From Austropuccinia psidii (lineage: Eukaryota > Basidiomycota > Pucciniomycetes > Pucciniales > Sphaerophragmiaceae), in contig JALGQZ010000004.1 of assembly GCA_023105745.1 (NCBI GenBank), forward strand, positions 63,895,112 through 63,959,111: DNA of 64,000 nucleotides. Direction: 5' to 3'. The first letter of the stretch is position 1, and each line of letters begins with the position of its first letter. Under the pieces are notes generated by a model, which saw only the letters and a program-made list of their open reading frames with translations, did no database searches and was not told the origin of the DNA. The position numbers and the translations under genes were made by a program. Below, one piece after another: positions 48,108 through 62,084 of this stretch.

Positions 48108-48728
48108 GAGTAGTAAAATAAAACTTGATGATACTTTGGAATAAGAACAAGGCTTTAAAAAATAAAATTAAAGGTGAATCTTGAGGAATCAATCAGAATC
48201 ATGAAGAGCTGCAAATAAATTTCAATCAATTAATCAATCAACTCAATTCAAGTCAATTATGTCTTGAGGAATTCAATCAATCAGTCAATATCTTCAAAAT
48301 CCCATTAAATATCTTAAGGAATAAAATTAAAACAATCAATCAAATAAAATACTGAGGATGAATCAGCTATCTCAAGAAATCAAAGTCAATTTAATTAAAT
48401 CAATAAAGTCTTGAAGTGAAAATTAATGTATGTATGATTCCCAATCACAAAATAGCCAATAAATTAAAACCTAAAAAACATGAATTCAGACAGAAAGAAA
48501 TTAATATTTTATTAAGGATTAAGAATGAAATGAAAGGTCAGCATAGTTGAGTAATAAAAGAAAGAAGCTTCAATCTTCATATGAATGAAAGGAATGAGAT
48601 AAAAATTGATGAGAAATCATAAAAACATGAAAAACCAGAAACTCATTAAGAGATCATAATTGATGGATGATAGAAATGAATTTCAAAAGAATGAAAGGAA
48701 AGAAGCAATTTTGAGTTAATTAATATAA
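48108..48728 (-). other. Leader and self-primer site of element 5
   Basis: AT-rich leader with repeated TCTTGAGG (TCAAGA on the minus strand). Next to the LTR, 48714-48727 is the minus-strand site TATATTAATTAACT, which pairs with the LTR stretch at 49091-49104. Confidence 0.55.
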
Positions 48729-49772
48729 TGTCACAGGCCTTCTTCTAAGTTAAGAGGGCCTGGAACTCAGTAAACTGGGACTCACTTATGGAGAGCTCAA
48801 GGATTGGATAAGAGTAAGTACACTTAAGAGTGTAAATAAGATAAGAGTTCTAATAAAATAAATATAAGAGAAGCAGCAACAAAGAAAATAAGAGTAAGAA
48901 TAAAAGAGCCAACCACAAAAAAGTCAAAGTCCAATGTTTCAACCTGTCAGAAATAAAGAGAAGGGTTAATAAGTATATGGCAACCACAACTCTACTGAAC
49001 AGGTGAGGAAAATATGCAAAGACTAACTTAATACCAACAAATATGATACCAAAAAATTAGAGTATAATATTCATTAAATAATAAATCAGCTATATCAATT
49101 AACTGAGGAAAAATTCCCTAGTGAGAGGAAGAGGGGCTTGTATATGTGAGAATCCACCAGCCCTGACCCAAAGAGTGAATTATCTTGACAGGAATCTTCA
49201 TTTGAATTTATTTGGATAATACAGCCCCTGTACAAGAGGTGTGGCTTTTAGAGATTAGAAAGATTTAGTCAGGGCTCTTCTCATTGCTGCTCTTTCCCTT
49301 AAGAGTCATCTCAGAGGTAAGAGGTCTAGTGAATTACCTGTTAGAGATTAGAAAAATGTAGTCAGGGCTCTTTATTTTGCTTCTCTTTTCCTTCAGATTG
49401 TCACCACATAGATAAGAGGTGAAGAAAGAGCTTTGAGATTACAACAAGAAAGCTTTTAAGTATAACTAAATAACCACAGTTGCACAGCATTAGATTTAGT
49501 ATCTAAAACAGGTACTATCTTGATGTTTCTGCTGGACCAGGCTATAGGCCCAGTCATAACAGTGGTGAAGTTGGGTGATCATACAGTTTCAGTCTTGTGA
49601 ATCCAACCTGTACAATTATTGACAGGCTGTATTGGTGAACCAAGCTGTATGCATGTTTCAGCAAGAAGATTCACTGAAGCTTATTTCTGATATACATACT
49701 GGACTTGCTGGTTTCATGAGTTTGAGTGGGTTTAAGGTTGAAAACCCTTCCCCCTGATAGTTCCTGTGACAA
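48729..49772 (-). repeat. Element 5 5' LTR
   Basis: 1044 bp bounded by TGTCACAG at the left and CCTGTGACA at the right. It matches element 4 LTRs in its ends, the GCCAACCACAA/GTTTCAACCTG part and the primer-complementary stretch, but is longer and strongly diverged. Confidence 0.8.
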
Positions 49773-52700
49773 TAGCTTAAGTAATTTAAATATTTTGAAA
49801 GTTTTTCTTTCCAGAGATACTTTGAAAAATTCTTTTTAATTGAAATTCCATTTTCAATTAAAACTATTGTACTTCATAATTAGAATTCCATGCATATCTT
49901 AAAGGAACTATAGGTAAAAAAACTAAAAAAAATCAATTGACTTATACAGTAATACCAAATTGTGGATTTCTATTTTGTTTTATCTGTATTTTTTACTTTA
50001 ATAAAAATATTCTTCAAAAATATTTCACAGAAATTCAACTTATATTATTAATTTATCAAGTTTTATTCTCAAAAAAAGTAGATTAGTAAATATTATTCAT
50101 TTCAAAAAATGAGAATATCTTTTCAATGAAATATTGAATAAAATCTGTATTTTTGACTTTTCCTATTAGCCCAATTCATAATTTCATGACATTTTGAAAA
50201 AAATTCATTCATTTAATATTTCAATTTCAATATTAAATTCTTATCAGCTTAAATCAGTAATATTGAAATATGAGGTAGAGGTTTTATATGAAATTGGACT
50301 CTTACATAAATAATTACTATATAAAAATTGAATAAAAGCTTTTTTTTGATCTTTTTATTTGAAAATTTTAATTTTTTCAGAGTCTTCACTATCAAAATTT
50401 GAAATAATTTATTCAATTTCAAACCAAAAATCTTATTTTTAAAGACAGAATTTGAATTTAATTTTATACAAACCTCTTTCTTACTTGAAATATAATTGGA
50501 AGTAATTTTAACTTTTCCCTTATAGGATTAAGATCCCCAAAAGAATATTTCTGAGGACCATCAAAAAATAGTGATATTGCTATAAAAAATTTGTTAATTA
50601 AATGAGCCTCTCAAAAATTGAAAACCTGGAAAGTCCCAATATAATTTAAATAATTTTCTTAGTTTTGAGCTAAAAAGTAATACTTCTTCAGAGACTTATA
50701 GTTGAAATAAAACTAATTTCTCAGAACTTTAAATATATTTCAACAGGGAAATGGTCCAATAGCCCCTCATTGTTTTAAGAATAGGAAAAAAAATACATAT
50801 TTCCCCTTGATTTCAAAATACAGGTGAACATCCCCTGGGGGTAGAAATAATAACAGCAAAACTTTAAATTTGGAATCCCTGAAGACATTTCTAGAAATAA
50901 TACAAGGATTCAAGCCCAAAAATACAATTTTAATGGAATTACAGAGTGCAATAGAAACATTCTTTCTTCTTCTATCACATATTTATTGATCAATATTTCA
51001 ATCAAGATTCATATTCTTCCTCTTTAACTTCATCTTTTCAGACCATAACTGAGCCAAAAAAGTATGAATAATTTTGTAGAAAGTTAAAAATATTATTAAT
51101 TGAAAGGGCCTCCGAAAGAATTTCATACATGTCTGCTGTAAGTTTTAAAGGCTGTGCTTACATTCATTTTAGATATTTAAACCTCAAAGGAAAATACCAC
51201 TCAATTTAGAATTTATTATTGTCCACATTATTTTATTTTCTTATTCTAAGTATGATCTTGATAATATTCTCTTATTTACCAATTTACTTTTAGCCCCCTG
51301 ATTCACATGAGCTTTCAAATCCATTTTCAAAGGCAAAATCAGAATACCTCAATGTTCCAGGTGATGTAAATCTTGGTTAAACCCATTTTTTAAATTTTAT
51401 ATGACTCTAAAATTACTAATAGAAGTATTTCAAGGAGAAAATTTTGTACAAAATTCATAAAAATAAACTAAATTATAAATCAATAATCTTCTCTTAACCT
51501 TTAAATATAGAATATTTGGATATGCTTAAATTTTATTAATATCCTTATAGATATTCAGAGGTGAAGAAGATTTATATGACTGAAAATGGTGATTAAATCT
51601 TCAATAAATATGAAAGACAAGGACTATTTTATTCATGTATTAAATAATTCACCAATTCCTTGAGATTTTCTTCAATATTAAAATACTTCCTTTTTTCAAT
51701 AGATGAATTCTCTCAATTTACTGACTTGTATATTATTATTTCAAGGGATTTCTCCATCCAAAAAAACTATACCTAATTCATTTTTACTACCAGCTTTTGT
51801 ATAGGTGAAAGACTTACCAGGAGAAGTATATTTTGTATTTATTGTACTTTAATAAGCTTAAAAATATTAGAATCACTTCCTTTGAGGTTAAATCTTATGA
51901 CTCTTAATTATATTCAACATATATATATATATAATTCTATAATTCTCACCAAATAATATATTTCTTGAAAAACCTCCTATAATTTTTTTCAAATTTTCTT
52001 TCAAGGTAGAAAATAAATGAGGGAGAATTATTGCCAAAATAAAAATCAAGAAAACCTTTATGCAACAATCCCCTTTTTATTTAAATTTGGCCATGAGATT
52101 TTCAAATATTACTAGTTCCCAAGTTTCTTGAAATATTCTTCCCTAAACTTGATAAATCAAAATAAAGGTATTGAAGGGCTTTTTTCTGTTAATAAAATCA
52201 AAATATATCAAAATTTCTCACTTTACATTCTTGTTGAAAAAGAAAATTGTTTATAAAAAGGGATTTTTGTGAAAAAGTCATCCATTATAGACTTTCAAAT
52301 CTGACAGCTAGAAGCCCTCCAAGAAGAACCCTGTTTTTTTTTCTTAATATTTTCCTTACATGACAAAGAAACCTTGAAAAAAATGAAGGATTATAACCCT
52401 AATCCTAACCCAAATTTTACCTGTTTTTGCTTCAATATTCTTAATATTGCTTAAAAATGACATTCTTTTCAAAAAAAATGAATTATAATAATTATTAAAA
52501 ACATTATTTTATTTTCCTATAGATCATTATGAAATAACAAGTCTTTTTATCTAATTTTAAGTTAAATTAATAGTATTATTATTTTCTTTCAAAAAATTGT
52601 GAAGTTTCTCATAATTAGGAATATAATCAGTAAAGGAAAAAGGCTTCCTAAATTATTTATATTTTTAGTTTTAGTTAAAAAAGAGAAAACCAATTTTTGC

Positions 52701-55700
52701 TAATTCTTTTTTATGTAATAAAAAGCAACAATATTTATACAAAAAACCCTTTTGAATATTTCAAATGAAAAAAATTGAAATGATTATTTTCTAAATAAAA
52801 GAGAAATATGATTCAAAACTTCATCAGAAAATCTATATAGATATATTTTCTTTTTGAAAATAATAATAAGAATAAATTAAATTACAATATTTTTTTTCAA
52901 GATTTCAGATTTTTATCAAAGAAACAAGACATAGATAAATCTCTTTTCTATATGTTAAAAATAATCAATAAAATCTTTTAAAAGTTTTTTTCAAAGAATA
53001 AAACTCTATTTAATTACCAAAAAAAATACCTTTAAGCCCTCAATTATTATTATTAATATTGTTGTTTCAGACAAAAAAAGTTGGGCAATTTGAAAGCATT
53101 GCTTTTGTTTTCATTCATAATCATTATTATTTGATGAAAAAAAGAAGAAAAAATGCTTTATAAAATTATCAGAATAAGGATAAATAATTCAATCTTTCAG
53201 AATTTTTCTCAAAGAAGAAAAATAAAAAAAACTAGTATATATATATATGAAAAATTAAGAAGAAATATATTCTAATTCTCAATTTGATTTTAAATATTTT
53301 TTTCAAAAAAGGAACAAAAAATATCTATTCTTTTGGTTAGTTAATAAATATAATGTGTTCAGTTAATTAATTTTTAACACTCAAATTATTTTTCCTTTTT
53401 TATTTTCTTCTTTCAAGGAGATATATGAATGAAGGAAACATGTATTTATTTATTCATTTTTAATCAAACAAACCCTTTCTATTAAAAAATAAGAAATAAA
53501 TACACAAGAATAAAATATAAAAATAAAGAAAAACTCTTCCTTTTATTTCCATTTCCATTTTTATTTATTTCTAATAATTGTTTATAGATAAATAAATAAG
53601 TATTTATATGTATTTATAAGAAAAATAAATAATCAATTCATTAATTGAGGGTGTTGCTAAATGAAGGCCCCCCTTTTCTAAATCCATTCTGGTGTGTCCC
53701 CCAAAGTCACTTTGGATGTCCAAACCAATATCGTTTCGAAAATAATAATATAAAACTTTGGAAAAAACCTCATTTATCAAAAAAAAATCCTTTTTATTTT
53801 GAGAAAAATCACATATTCACATTAAAAACAAATTCCATATGTTCTTTTTTTAAAAGAAATAATTTCTTCTTTTATAAAAAAAAGTGCATATCTTTTATAT
53901 AAGAAAGAAAATTATTCCTTTTTTTGAAAAAAGCACATTCCTTTTTTTTCTTTTTTTACTAAAAATCTCTTTAAACTTTTCAAAAAAACTCTTTTATTCC
54001 TTTCCAGAAACTTCCTTTAATATTTCCTTTTTTTTAAGAAAAGAGAAAAACCTTCTTCTTATACTTGTTATCTTTAAAAAAAAACAACTTTGATTTGTTT
54101 TTAAAAAAAACCAACACCCCTCTTCCTTTTTTCAAAGTACCGTTTTCAAACAAAATCTCAATTTTTTTTTCAAAGAGAATCACTATCTTTTTGTGGAAGC
54201 TTTTATTTACTGAAAACCCCTTATTTTTTGAAAGAAATCTTTTTCTAAATCTTGTTCAACAAACAATTTCATAATTTTGAATCCATCCACTGAAGGAAAA
54301 TTCAAATCTGATGATTTCTAGCTTTGATATTTCAAAGAGGTTTCCAAGGCTATAGGCCATTAAATTTGAAAAAAGGGGTGAATTATAAATAAAGAGGAAT
54401 TGCAATAATATGGGACAGATCTGATTTCATTGGTGAATTTTCTCATTATAAAAGACACTATGAAACAAAAAATTCATTGTCAATTTTCTGTTTATGCCAA
54501 AAAATATTTTCCAATTAGGGAATTTTAACCCTCAAGTTAATAAATCAATGACATAATAATTTCCCATTCTCAAATACTTAAACTCATTAAGTACACAGGA
54601 AGATCAATGAATAGGAGGCCTCTCAGGTGGCTCTTTTAGCTTCTTTACATATGAAGCCCGACCAATTTCAAGCCAAAAATTCAACACAAAGGGAACATTG
54701 AATGCAATTTATGATTAAAGATATTAATAATAAAAAATGAAAAGCAATTAATTTCTTCAAAAAGGAAATTATACCCTTTTGAAATATTTCAAAATGATAA
54801 TTCCATTCATAAATCCTTATCTGATGATTTGAGGAAAATACACTCATTATTTTCCTCACATCCAATATTATTTGAAGCTTTTACAAAACTTTTATCATTG
54901 AATTCTTATGAATTTTACTCAAAAGAAAAAAATACAAACTCCAACTGATAAATTTTTTGGGATTCAGCCCAAAATACAAAAATTCTTTTGTGGCTTTGGC
55001 TTTCTTATTGGATTAAACTTAAATCTCTTACTATTTGGCCCTTCAAAAATTCAAAAACATTAGTATTGAATAATATAGAATACCTCACCCTCATTTTTTC
55101 CTTTGGAAATATATTTGGCCCTTATAAACACTATTTAGGGTGTATTCCCAAGTTTAAAGACAATTGTGTTAATTTTTAATACTAGCAAAGTATTGGAGGA
55201 TTTTAAAAGGGTAGAAAATATTTTCCACTAATCTAGTTATGTGGGATCATTTTCTTTTTTTCCACTCATACTCATGATACATAATTTTTTTATCTTTAAC
55301 TCCTGTAGGTTTTTTACTCCTTTCAAAATAAATGCTTTCATTACAATTGTTCAGAATTACAGAATAATTACCTTAAATCTATTTCAAATTACCTTAGAAA
55401 CATGTAGATTCCATTACAGGATTGTTTTTTCATCCTTCTGCACCAACAAACTTTCCTGTTTGGGCCACTCATTCACTCAAATACTTGAATTTACTCTTTA
55501 TGTTGTCATATTTTGTATTAAGATGGAAACTGGGACACTTTTTATGGTAGTTAAAATACTCAAGATTTTCATTTAAAGACAATACCATGAAGGTTTTGGT
55601 AGGATATCTTATTAAAAACTCAAAATATTTCTTAATATTCCATAGATAGCTTCTCATATAGCAGAAAATTTTTACCAATATTCCCTTTAAAGGTTTCATT

Positions 55701-56580
55701 ATTCAGAAAAGTATAAATCAACAACACTGATAAGTACAATAAACCTTATAGAATTAATACTGGAATAAAATTGACTATCATCTCACAAAAATAATCTTAT
55801 TGAAAATGAGATATTTTTATCCTCAATTGAATCTTAATATGTTTTTTATTTTTCTTATTTTCTCCATCATTTAGTTTCTTACACAATTTGTTTTTATTTA
55901 CATGGTTATTTTCAGAAAGAAGATAAAAAATTATGCAAATAAATACAATGTACTCTTAATAAAAGGTGGTAAAAAGTATAAAAGAGAGTTTAATCAAAAA
56001 AATTCTATTAAAGAAGTTAATAATTAAGGTTTATTCAAGAACTAACTATAGGAAGAATATAGCTTCCCCATACTCAGGCTCTTATTATGGTCACATAAAT
56101 CATAGAAAGACCAAACTTTTTCAAGAAAAAAAACAAAAAGCTCTCCTTTTTCAGTTGAGTTAGTGAAGTATATACCACAAGAAGATTAAGGAGACAAAAA
56201 GGAAAAATTCATAACTAATAAAATCTAATTCACAATGTGAACCATCCACAGATACTTTATAAAAGGATCCTTAGCCTTAAATTAAGGATTAGTTTTATTA
56301 GTCTAGTGCTAAATTGGAGGTCAAAAAGGAAAATTCCAATATTTTACAAGAGGATTTCAACCTAGGAAGATCCTAGATATTTTATCCTGAGGAAAAAGTT
56401 AAAGGCCAAAAATAATTAATAACATATCCGCACAAAATTTGGCCCAAAGCTTTGAAGTTTAAAATTCAGTCTTCAAATTCTTTTATATTTTTTTCATGCT
56501 GAAAATTTTTAATTTCCATTTTACTGAATTCCAGAAATGAAATAGCTACCATATTTCATTGTTCCATAGCTAAGTTAGAC
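49773..56580. other. AT-rich stretch with no recognised gene
   Basis: No convincing coding frame, LTR end or domain was seen. There are TA microsatellites near 51919 and 53237 and many A/T homopolymers. A stretch at 53640-54270 alternates A and T runs and produces overlapping chance frames. 52395-52411 looks like a degenerate CCCTAA repeat. It is probably very old, decayed transposon sequence. Confidence 0.5.
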
Positions 56581-58099
56581 ACTCAAGGTGTTTGGATATG
56601 GTCACTTTGAATTCAGAGTTGTTTCATATTTCACTTATTATAGTTAAGATGTGTAAAGGTTTAGGAAGTGAATTGGAACAAGGAATTAAGAATAATATGA
56701 GTTCTCATGGAAAATTTAAAACTATGTGGTATTTGGGAAGATTTGACTTGTATTATAGCTCAGATACCAAAAGATATTTGATTTGAATTCCATAATTGGG
56801 AGATTCAATTCCAAAAAAGTTTTCAAGGTAAGCTTTCTTTTACTCAAAGATAAAGTCCACCCAATTATCTATTTATTTATTCTTCCAAAAAACAGAAAAA
56901 CCTGTTTGTTTTTTGAATAATAATCACTTTGTTCCCTTTGCCTTCAATTTTTTTCCCTCTTTCTGATACCTAAACTTAAAATTAATTTCAAGAAATACTC
57001 TCTTACAAAAGCTATTCAATGTTTTAATTATTATGAAAAACACTCATTCTTGTACTTGAAAAATATTTCTCAATACAAATTCAAATTAAAGGTCTTGGTT
57101 TGTTTTTTTTATAAACTGATGGCTATATATGTCTTCTTATTTGAGACAGATAAATTGTTGATTTGAAGGATCAAAATTGATATATAACAGTATTAAAAAG
57201 AATTATAGTTTACTTATATGATTTCACACATTTATGATTGGTTCTAAAAGATTTGGGAAACTTAAGAAAAGATTTGACTAATAACGACTTGTTGGTAATA
57301 AAGATATAATTGGATAATAAGATGATTTGGAAAAAAACAGCAAGAGGAGGCCTCTTTTAAGTCAACAACAACTCAAAGAGTAATTCCATGGATAAAAATT
57401 TAAAACCAGTGAGTGAAAAACCAATGATCCTCTTTGTTTTTTTGATTTAATCATCTGTTGTCACATAAGATTATCATAATTACTTAATTGAGTCCTTTAT
57501 GTGACTACCAACCCATTTATGGTTAGTAATAAAAGGAGTAACAACTGTAAATTTTCTTTTATTTCAAAATAAAAATTAATTTCTCAAAATTATAAATTTT
57601 ATTGGACAACTCATCAAAGGTTGTATTTTCTCTGAATTTTGAAGATTCAGTGTTTCATGTGGAATCATCGAAAAGGGACTGTAAGTGAAACTTTTAATTT
57701 TACTTATGAAATCATAAATATTTTCAGTTTATTTTTGAATCACACCATTATCCATGGTTAAAAAAAGTTTCAGAGAGATATGTTAAAAATTTTACTTTAA
57801 ATGATTTTTTTAAGTTTTTACCTTATTTCTATGTATAATTGAAAATAGCACAGTATGGCTGGTTTCCATGAGGTAAATGGATTGATACTAGTCCAAAAAA
57901 GGGTTTTAATTAATCTTTTAAGGTTTATCCATTGAAAATAACCAATAATTGACATGGTTAGAAGCATCAGAGCTTCTCTTTACTTCCTTGTCATGTCAAA
58001 ATAGCAGCTAATTTGCAATTTTCTTATGATTTAATGGGACTTTAGCTTGGTAACCAAGTTCCCAAACTGTTTTAGTATACCAATTGGGCCATTATAAGC

Positions 58100-58683
58100 C
58101 ATGGATCCAATCTTTGGAGCTGTCAACCCCTCCAAGGCCTCAGAAGTTGGGTACCCCGGCTCTCTTTTATGTCTTATGTCCCCCTTAGCTATTTTCACAT
58201 TAAAAATAGTAATTTGGGATTAAAGACTGATATCCACTATGGGTGTACCAAAGCTGTATGTAGGAATACTGTAGTTTTAAGTTCCAAAAACATGCACAAC
58301 ACTAATCTTAGTGTATATGTAACATGGGATGTCTCACATTCCCATTATTTTGGGATGAAATTGAGAAAAACAAAACTTTTCACAATTCTTTTATGTGGTA
58401 TTGATAAGGTGGTGTTGAATTATTTTCCATATTACCACCTCATAGAATTAATTTAATCTTATTCAATTTATAAAGCTACCCTACATCAATTTTTGTGTAG
58501 AACCTAAATCTGGCCTTGAATCCATGGATTCACTTACTCACAAAAAAGCTATTCATTTTTTCTTGAATCAAAAATGATTAATCTTGGATATATGCATGAC
58601 TTATGGGTTATGAATAGTTAAGAATTCATTTTAATATCAATTGTTGCCTATTTGGGTATGTAAAATATATCTCAAGGCTCACA
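58100..58683 (-). repeat. LTR relic (reverse orientation), same family as 9740-11340
   Basis: Ends AAGGCTCACA at 58683, the reverse of TGTGAGCCTTGAGATATATTT, resembling the family A and B LTR starts. GTACCCCGGCTCTCTTTT near 58150 matches GTACCCCAGCTCTGTTTG near 10787 at about the same distance from the end (roughly 535 and 553 bp). The far end may lie near 56581, where AAGGTGTTTGGATATGG resembles the reverse of the family A LTR end. Confidence 0.45.
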
Positions 58684-59645
58684 GGTCTTATATGGCCATT
58701 TATTTCATTTTTTATAAAAGAAAAAACTAAAGGGTCATTTTCTATGGGTTAATTTCCCTTTTTCCCAAATATTTTTTCTTAAAGAAAATAAAAAAAATGG
58801 TGGGCTCATGAAGGCCCACCAACTCTTACAAGTAAAAAAAAGCAGAAATTGGCCATTTTTTTCCTTGAAATAATTTTTATGTCCAAAATGACCAATAAGT
58901 TTTGATTTAATACAAAGATTTGCTTAATTTAAACAACATTTTTTTTGAAATGACAATGGGTACCAGAAATATGTAGGACATTAGTGTTAAAAATATCACA
59001 AATTATATATATATATATATATATATAACTCATTCTATTTAAACAAAAAAAATACTCTTTTTTATAATTTAATAAAAAAATTAAAAGATTTTTTTTACAA
59101 TAATTCATAATTTAAATATTTCAAATTAAAAAAAGAGTATTACAATAATTTTTGTCTTTTGTTCTTTTTTTCCAAAAAAAAAAACAAAAGAAAAAAAGGA
59201 AAAAAAGAAAATTTAAAACTTCATAAAAAATTGAATTATTTAAATATCATTTAATTTATTATAATGATAAATAATAAATGATGAATAATAAGGGGTGTCA
59301 AACCTATAAAATCCCACATTGAAAAAGTGTAATTTGAGACCAAAATCCCACATTCCAAAATCAGTGATTTAGTCTCCCAAAAACCACTTTTTTTAAATAA
59401 GTCCCCCAGGTATTTTGCAATATACCACATTCTTTCCTATACTTATTTAAACCTAAACTAAATCATCAGATATTGATATTTCAAACCTAACCACTGCCCT
59501 TCTCCAAAACTAAATTTTAACCCAACCCCTGGTGTAACCACTTAACCAATCTATTTACAATTCCATTCAATCTCCCCCTTTCTTAAATTATTCAATTACT
59601 GCTTTATCACCCACCATCGCCATCCTTGAAACACCATGTCACCCA
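58684..59645. other. Unassigned, with TA microsatellite
   Basis: No gene seen. A (TA)n run lies at 59005-59028. TAA followed by GGGGTGTCAAACC at 59289-59304 could be a Harbinger-type end with its TWA target. Confidence 0.4.
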
Positions 59646-60930
59646 ATGAAGACAAATAAATACACTCCCAAGAGTTCCTCTGGCCTGCCACATCCTTCAG
59701 GTCACTTAACTCAGCCAGATTATTTATGTATTATCAATTGGTTAATGCATAAATCAAACTTTGATGCATTTTTTGGAACTGGTGTCTCCACATTGCTGGG
59801 AAGGAAACCCTCAAGCAAAAAGAATGGATTTCATCTTATGGCCATTGAGGTCAATAAAAATCACAACACCGGTTGAATCTCAGTGCCACAAGAATTTGTG
59901 ACCAATGGCATACATATAAGAAAAAATACACAACAGCAAAGAAGTTTTAGAATCTCACTGGGGCAGGTATAACAGAAGAGGATGAGAAAAAAGGGCTGCA
60001 TACTATGGCTGATAAGCTTGAAAGTATGTGTCCATGTTTTTCAATTATGGATTCACTTTTTGGCCATAAGCCAAATGTGACTCCACTAGCAACATATGAT
60101 TCTCAAGAGGCTGTGTTGATTTCAAATGAGGATGAGGAAGAGCCAATGGAACATGAAGGAAGATATGACAAAATATTTCATTATTTGTGCTAAATTTGGA
60201 TGTGTTGTTTCTTTTCAGGTTTAGGCAATAACAGAGGAGGGAACAATCACAATTTAACCAAATATTGAATTTGCTGAAGATAAATTGAATGACCATGTGG
60301 AAGAGCCTGAAGTAAGATTTGTTTCATCAAACCAATATGAAACAAATCAACTCTGGAATATTTTTTCTGTAGCTACAGGATAAGATTTATGGTTCATTCC
60401 AAAAGAGAAAACATAGTTCCAGCTTCAATATTAATAATACCAGTGGCTCACAGAATAAGTTGTATGATGTGTTGTCTCCAAGTTACTCACAAATAATGAT
60501 TTATTGTCAAAAATGTTGGTAGGAGATGGTTTTATTCTGATTTTCATGCAGACTAATAAAATCTTTTTCAGGGAGAGAAGCTCATGATGAGGCCCAGTTA
60601 GAGTGGGATAAACAAAAGTGGACTGAAGAACAGAGTGCTCAGATTATGCAAACTGAACAACAGAGATTAATGAAGGAGATGTAAATTGCATTTGAATGGG
60701 AAAACGATTCTGAGTTTAGAAAGCTGGAACAGTCCAAAATACAATCACAACTTGATTTTTATATTGCCAAAGAGGCAAAAAACCTTTATTTTGAGAAAGA
60801 AAAATGGAAAAATGAAGTTGAGATGCATGAAAAACAACAGAACATTTACTTGACTATAGCGGTGTTGAATTCCTCCCATCCAATTGCAGATTTAGAGCTT
60901 ATTCCAAATTTTATTAATAAAAAGAGTTGA
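59646..60930 (+). pseudogene. Myb/SANT-like (PIF/Harbinger partner type) protein, broken
   Basis: The first part (DYLCIINWLMHKSNFDAFFG, LGRKPSSKKNGFHLMAIEVN) resembles the Myb/SANT-like DNA-binding proteins abundant in rust fungi. The frame shifts by one base near 59870 and continues as CDQWHTYKKKYTTAKKF, a TAG, then TGAGITEEDEKK, MADKLESMCPCFSIMD and FGHKPNVTPLATYDS. After likely introns, an exon from 60572 (following TTTTTCAG) encodes a helical charged C-terminus (DEAQLEWDKQKWTEEQ, FEKEKWKNEVEMHEKQQ) with one internal stop near 60681. Such proteins act as DNA-binding partners of Harbinger nucleases or as domesticated regulators; the family call is from memory. Decayed. Confidence 0.6.
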
Positions 60931-62084
60931 ATTAAGTGTTCTTCATTAGATATTATGTGTGCAATATTAGTGGTGCCATTTGTTGACAGTATTGGTTTTC
61001 CCAAATAGGCTCATTTGTTATTTGATGGGTAAATGACCAATAAATTCTCCAATTTGAAGATGAGTAGTTCAACACTGGAGGTGTCTTCTCACATAAGATG
61101 AGTAGGTACACCTATTCACATAATCAATTTCAAAGGATGTTGTTGTATTTTATGGCATATTTGGTCTTTGAAATTATTTTTGTGGCAATTAATCAAATTT
61201 GATATGTCCAGTGATGAAGCAGAGGCTATGGACATTTGGCCTTTTAATCAACATGAATCAGATTTTAAAATGCTGCAAATTTGATGCTAGTAAGAGGAAC
61301 AATTTCTTATTTTTCCAAGGTTGAAAATAATCGATTGCTTTTTCTTATCCCTTGTGTGAAAATTGACCACATGTCTTTTGTAAAAGATTACTAAATTCTT
61401 CATTTTAGTAATCTTTTTCAACAGTATTTCTTTTTAAATAAGTTCCCCAATATTTAATTGATCAATTGATTTCAAAATTACCAGTTCTATTAACAGAAAC
61501 TTTTGTTTTGGAAGCCATTCAGCTTTTCCATAGTGACAGTTCTTGTAAGTGCATACACTGTTACTGATCTTAATTTTCTTGAACTGATGCTCTTTCAATC
61601 TGCACAGATTTCATTTGATCAAAAAGCATTGTTTGTGGTCCTTTGGTGACTGTCTTGTTGCATAATATCAGCTTACTTTTTGATAAGCAATGGTATGTAC
61701 AGCCTTTGGTTTGTTTTAATTATGTAATTGATCATGACCACTGTTACTAATGCTCACTGTCCCACCACCTCTATGATCCATCAATCCACCACCTCTATGA
61801 TCCATCAATCCACCTCCTCCTCCTCATTTGATCCACCACCTTTACCTCCTCCATCAATCCACCACCTATCCACCACCTCTACCACCACCTCCACCACCAA
61901 TCCACAACCCAACTAACATTACCTCCTTCTCCAACATCTCCACCACCACCAACCACTGACCATTGCCCCTTTGGTTCATGTGGTTTTGTATGAAATACTG
62001 ATTAATAATGTTGTTTTATAAACTTTTTTTGTTTTAATTTAGGGGAGGAATAATTCATATTTGGAATATATTTAGTCTTAAATC
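60931..62084. other. Unassigned spacer with CCA-rich repeat
   Basis: No gene recognised. Two exact 24-bp units CCACCACCTCTATGATCCATCAAT lie at 61762-61809, within a CCACC-rich stretch to about 61960. The 62-codon frame there reads as Ser/Thr/Pro repeats and is probably not a gene. Confidence 0.5.
61762..61960. repeat. CCACCT-rich minisatellite
   Basis: Two perfect 24-bp units followed by degenerate CCACCACCT and CCATCAAT motifs. Confidence 0.7.

Larger units (their letters stand above)
26150..49772 (-). mobile_element. Element 5: old family C Gypsy element, interrupted by elements 4 and 3
   Basis: Read on the minus strand it runs: 5' LTR (49772-48729), leader, gag (48107-47396), [element 3], gag (37329-36904), [element 4], gag end and pol (27430-26150). 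Pol is cut in RT after the residues RKNRYP. Removing the two inserts and one target copy each makes the Gag frame continuous (SNE|DPSYLLN at element 3, SSKK region at element 4). It is the same family as element 4. Stops, frameshifts, a lost Gag start and loss of everything after early RT make it non-functional. Confidence 0.88.

Noticed and set aside
53645..54274. Three overlapping open frames in the A/T-run stretch
   Set aside because: They are rich in Phe/Lys from homopolymers, have no recognisable domain and overlap each other, so chance is the simplest reading.
49773..56580. Organellar origin because of extreme AT content
   Set aside because: No mitochondrial genes, and both sides are nuclear-type LTR retrotransposons with target duplications.
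61728..61916. Ser/Thr/Pro-rich small protein
   Set aside because: The frame is produced by the CCACCT minisatellite and has no other support.
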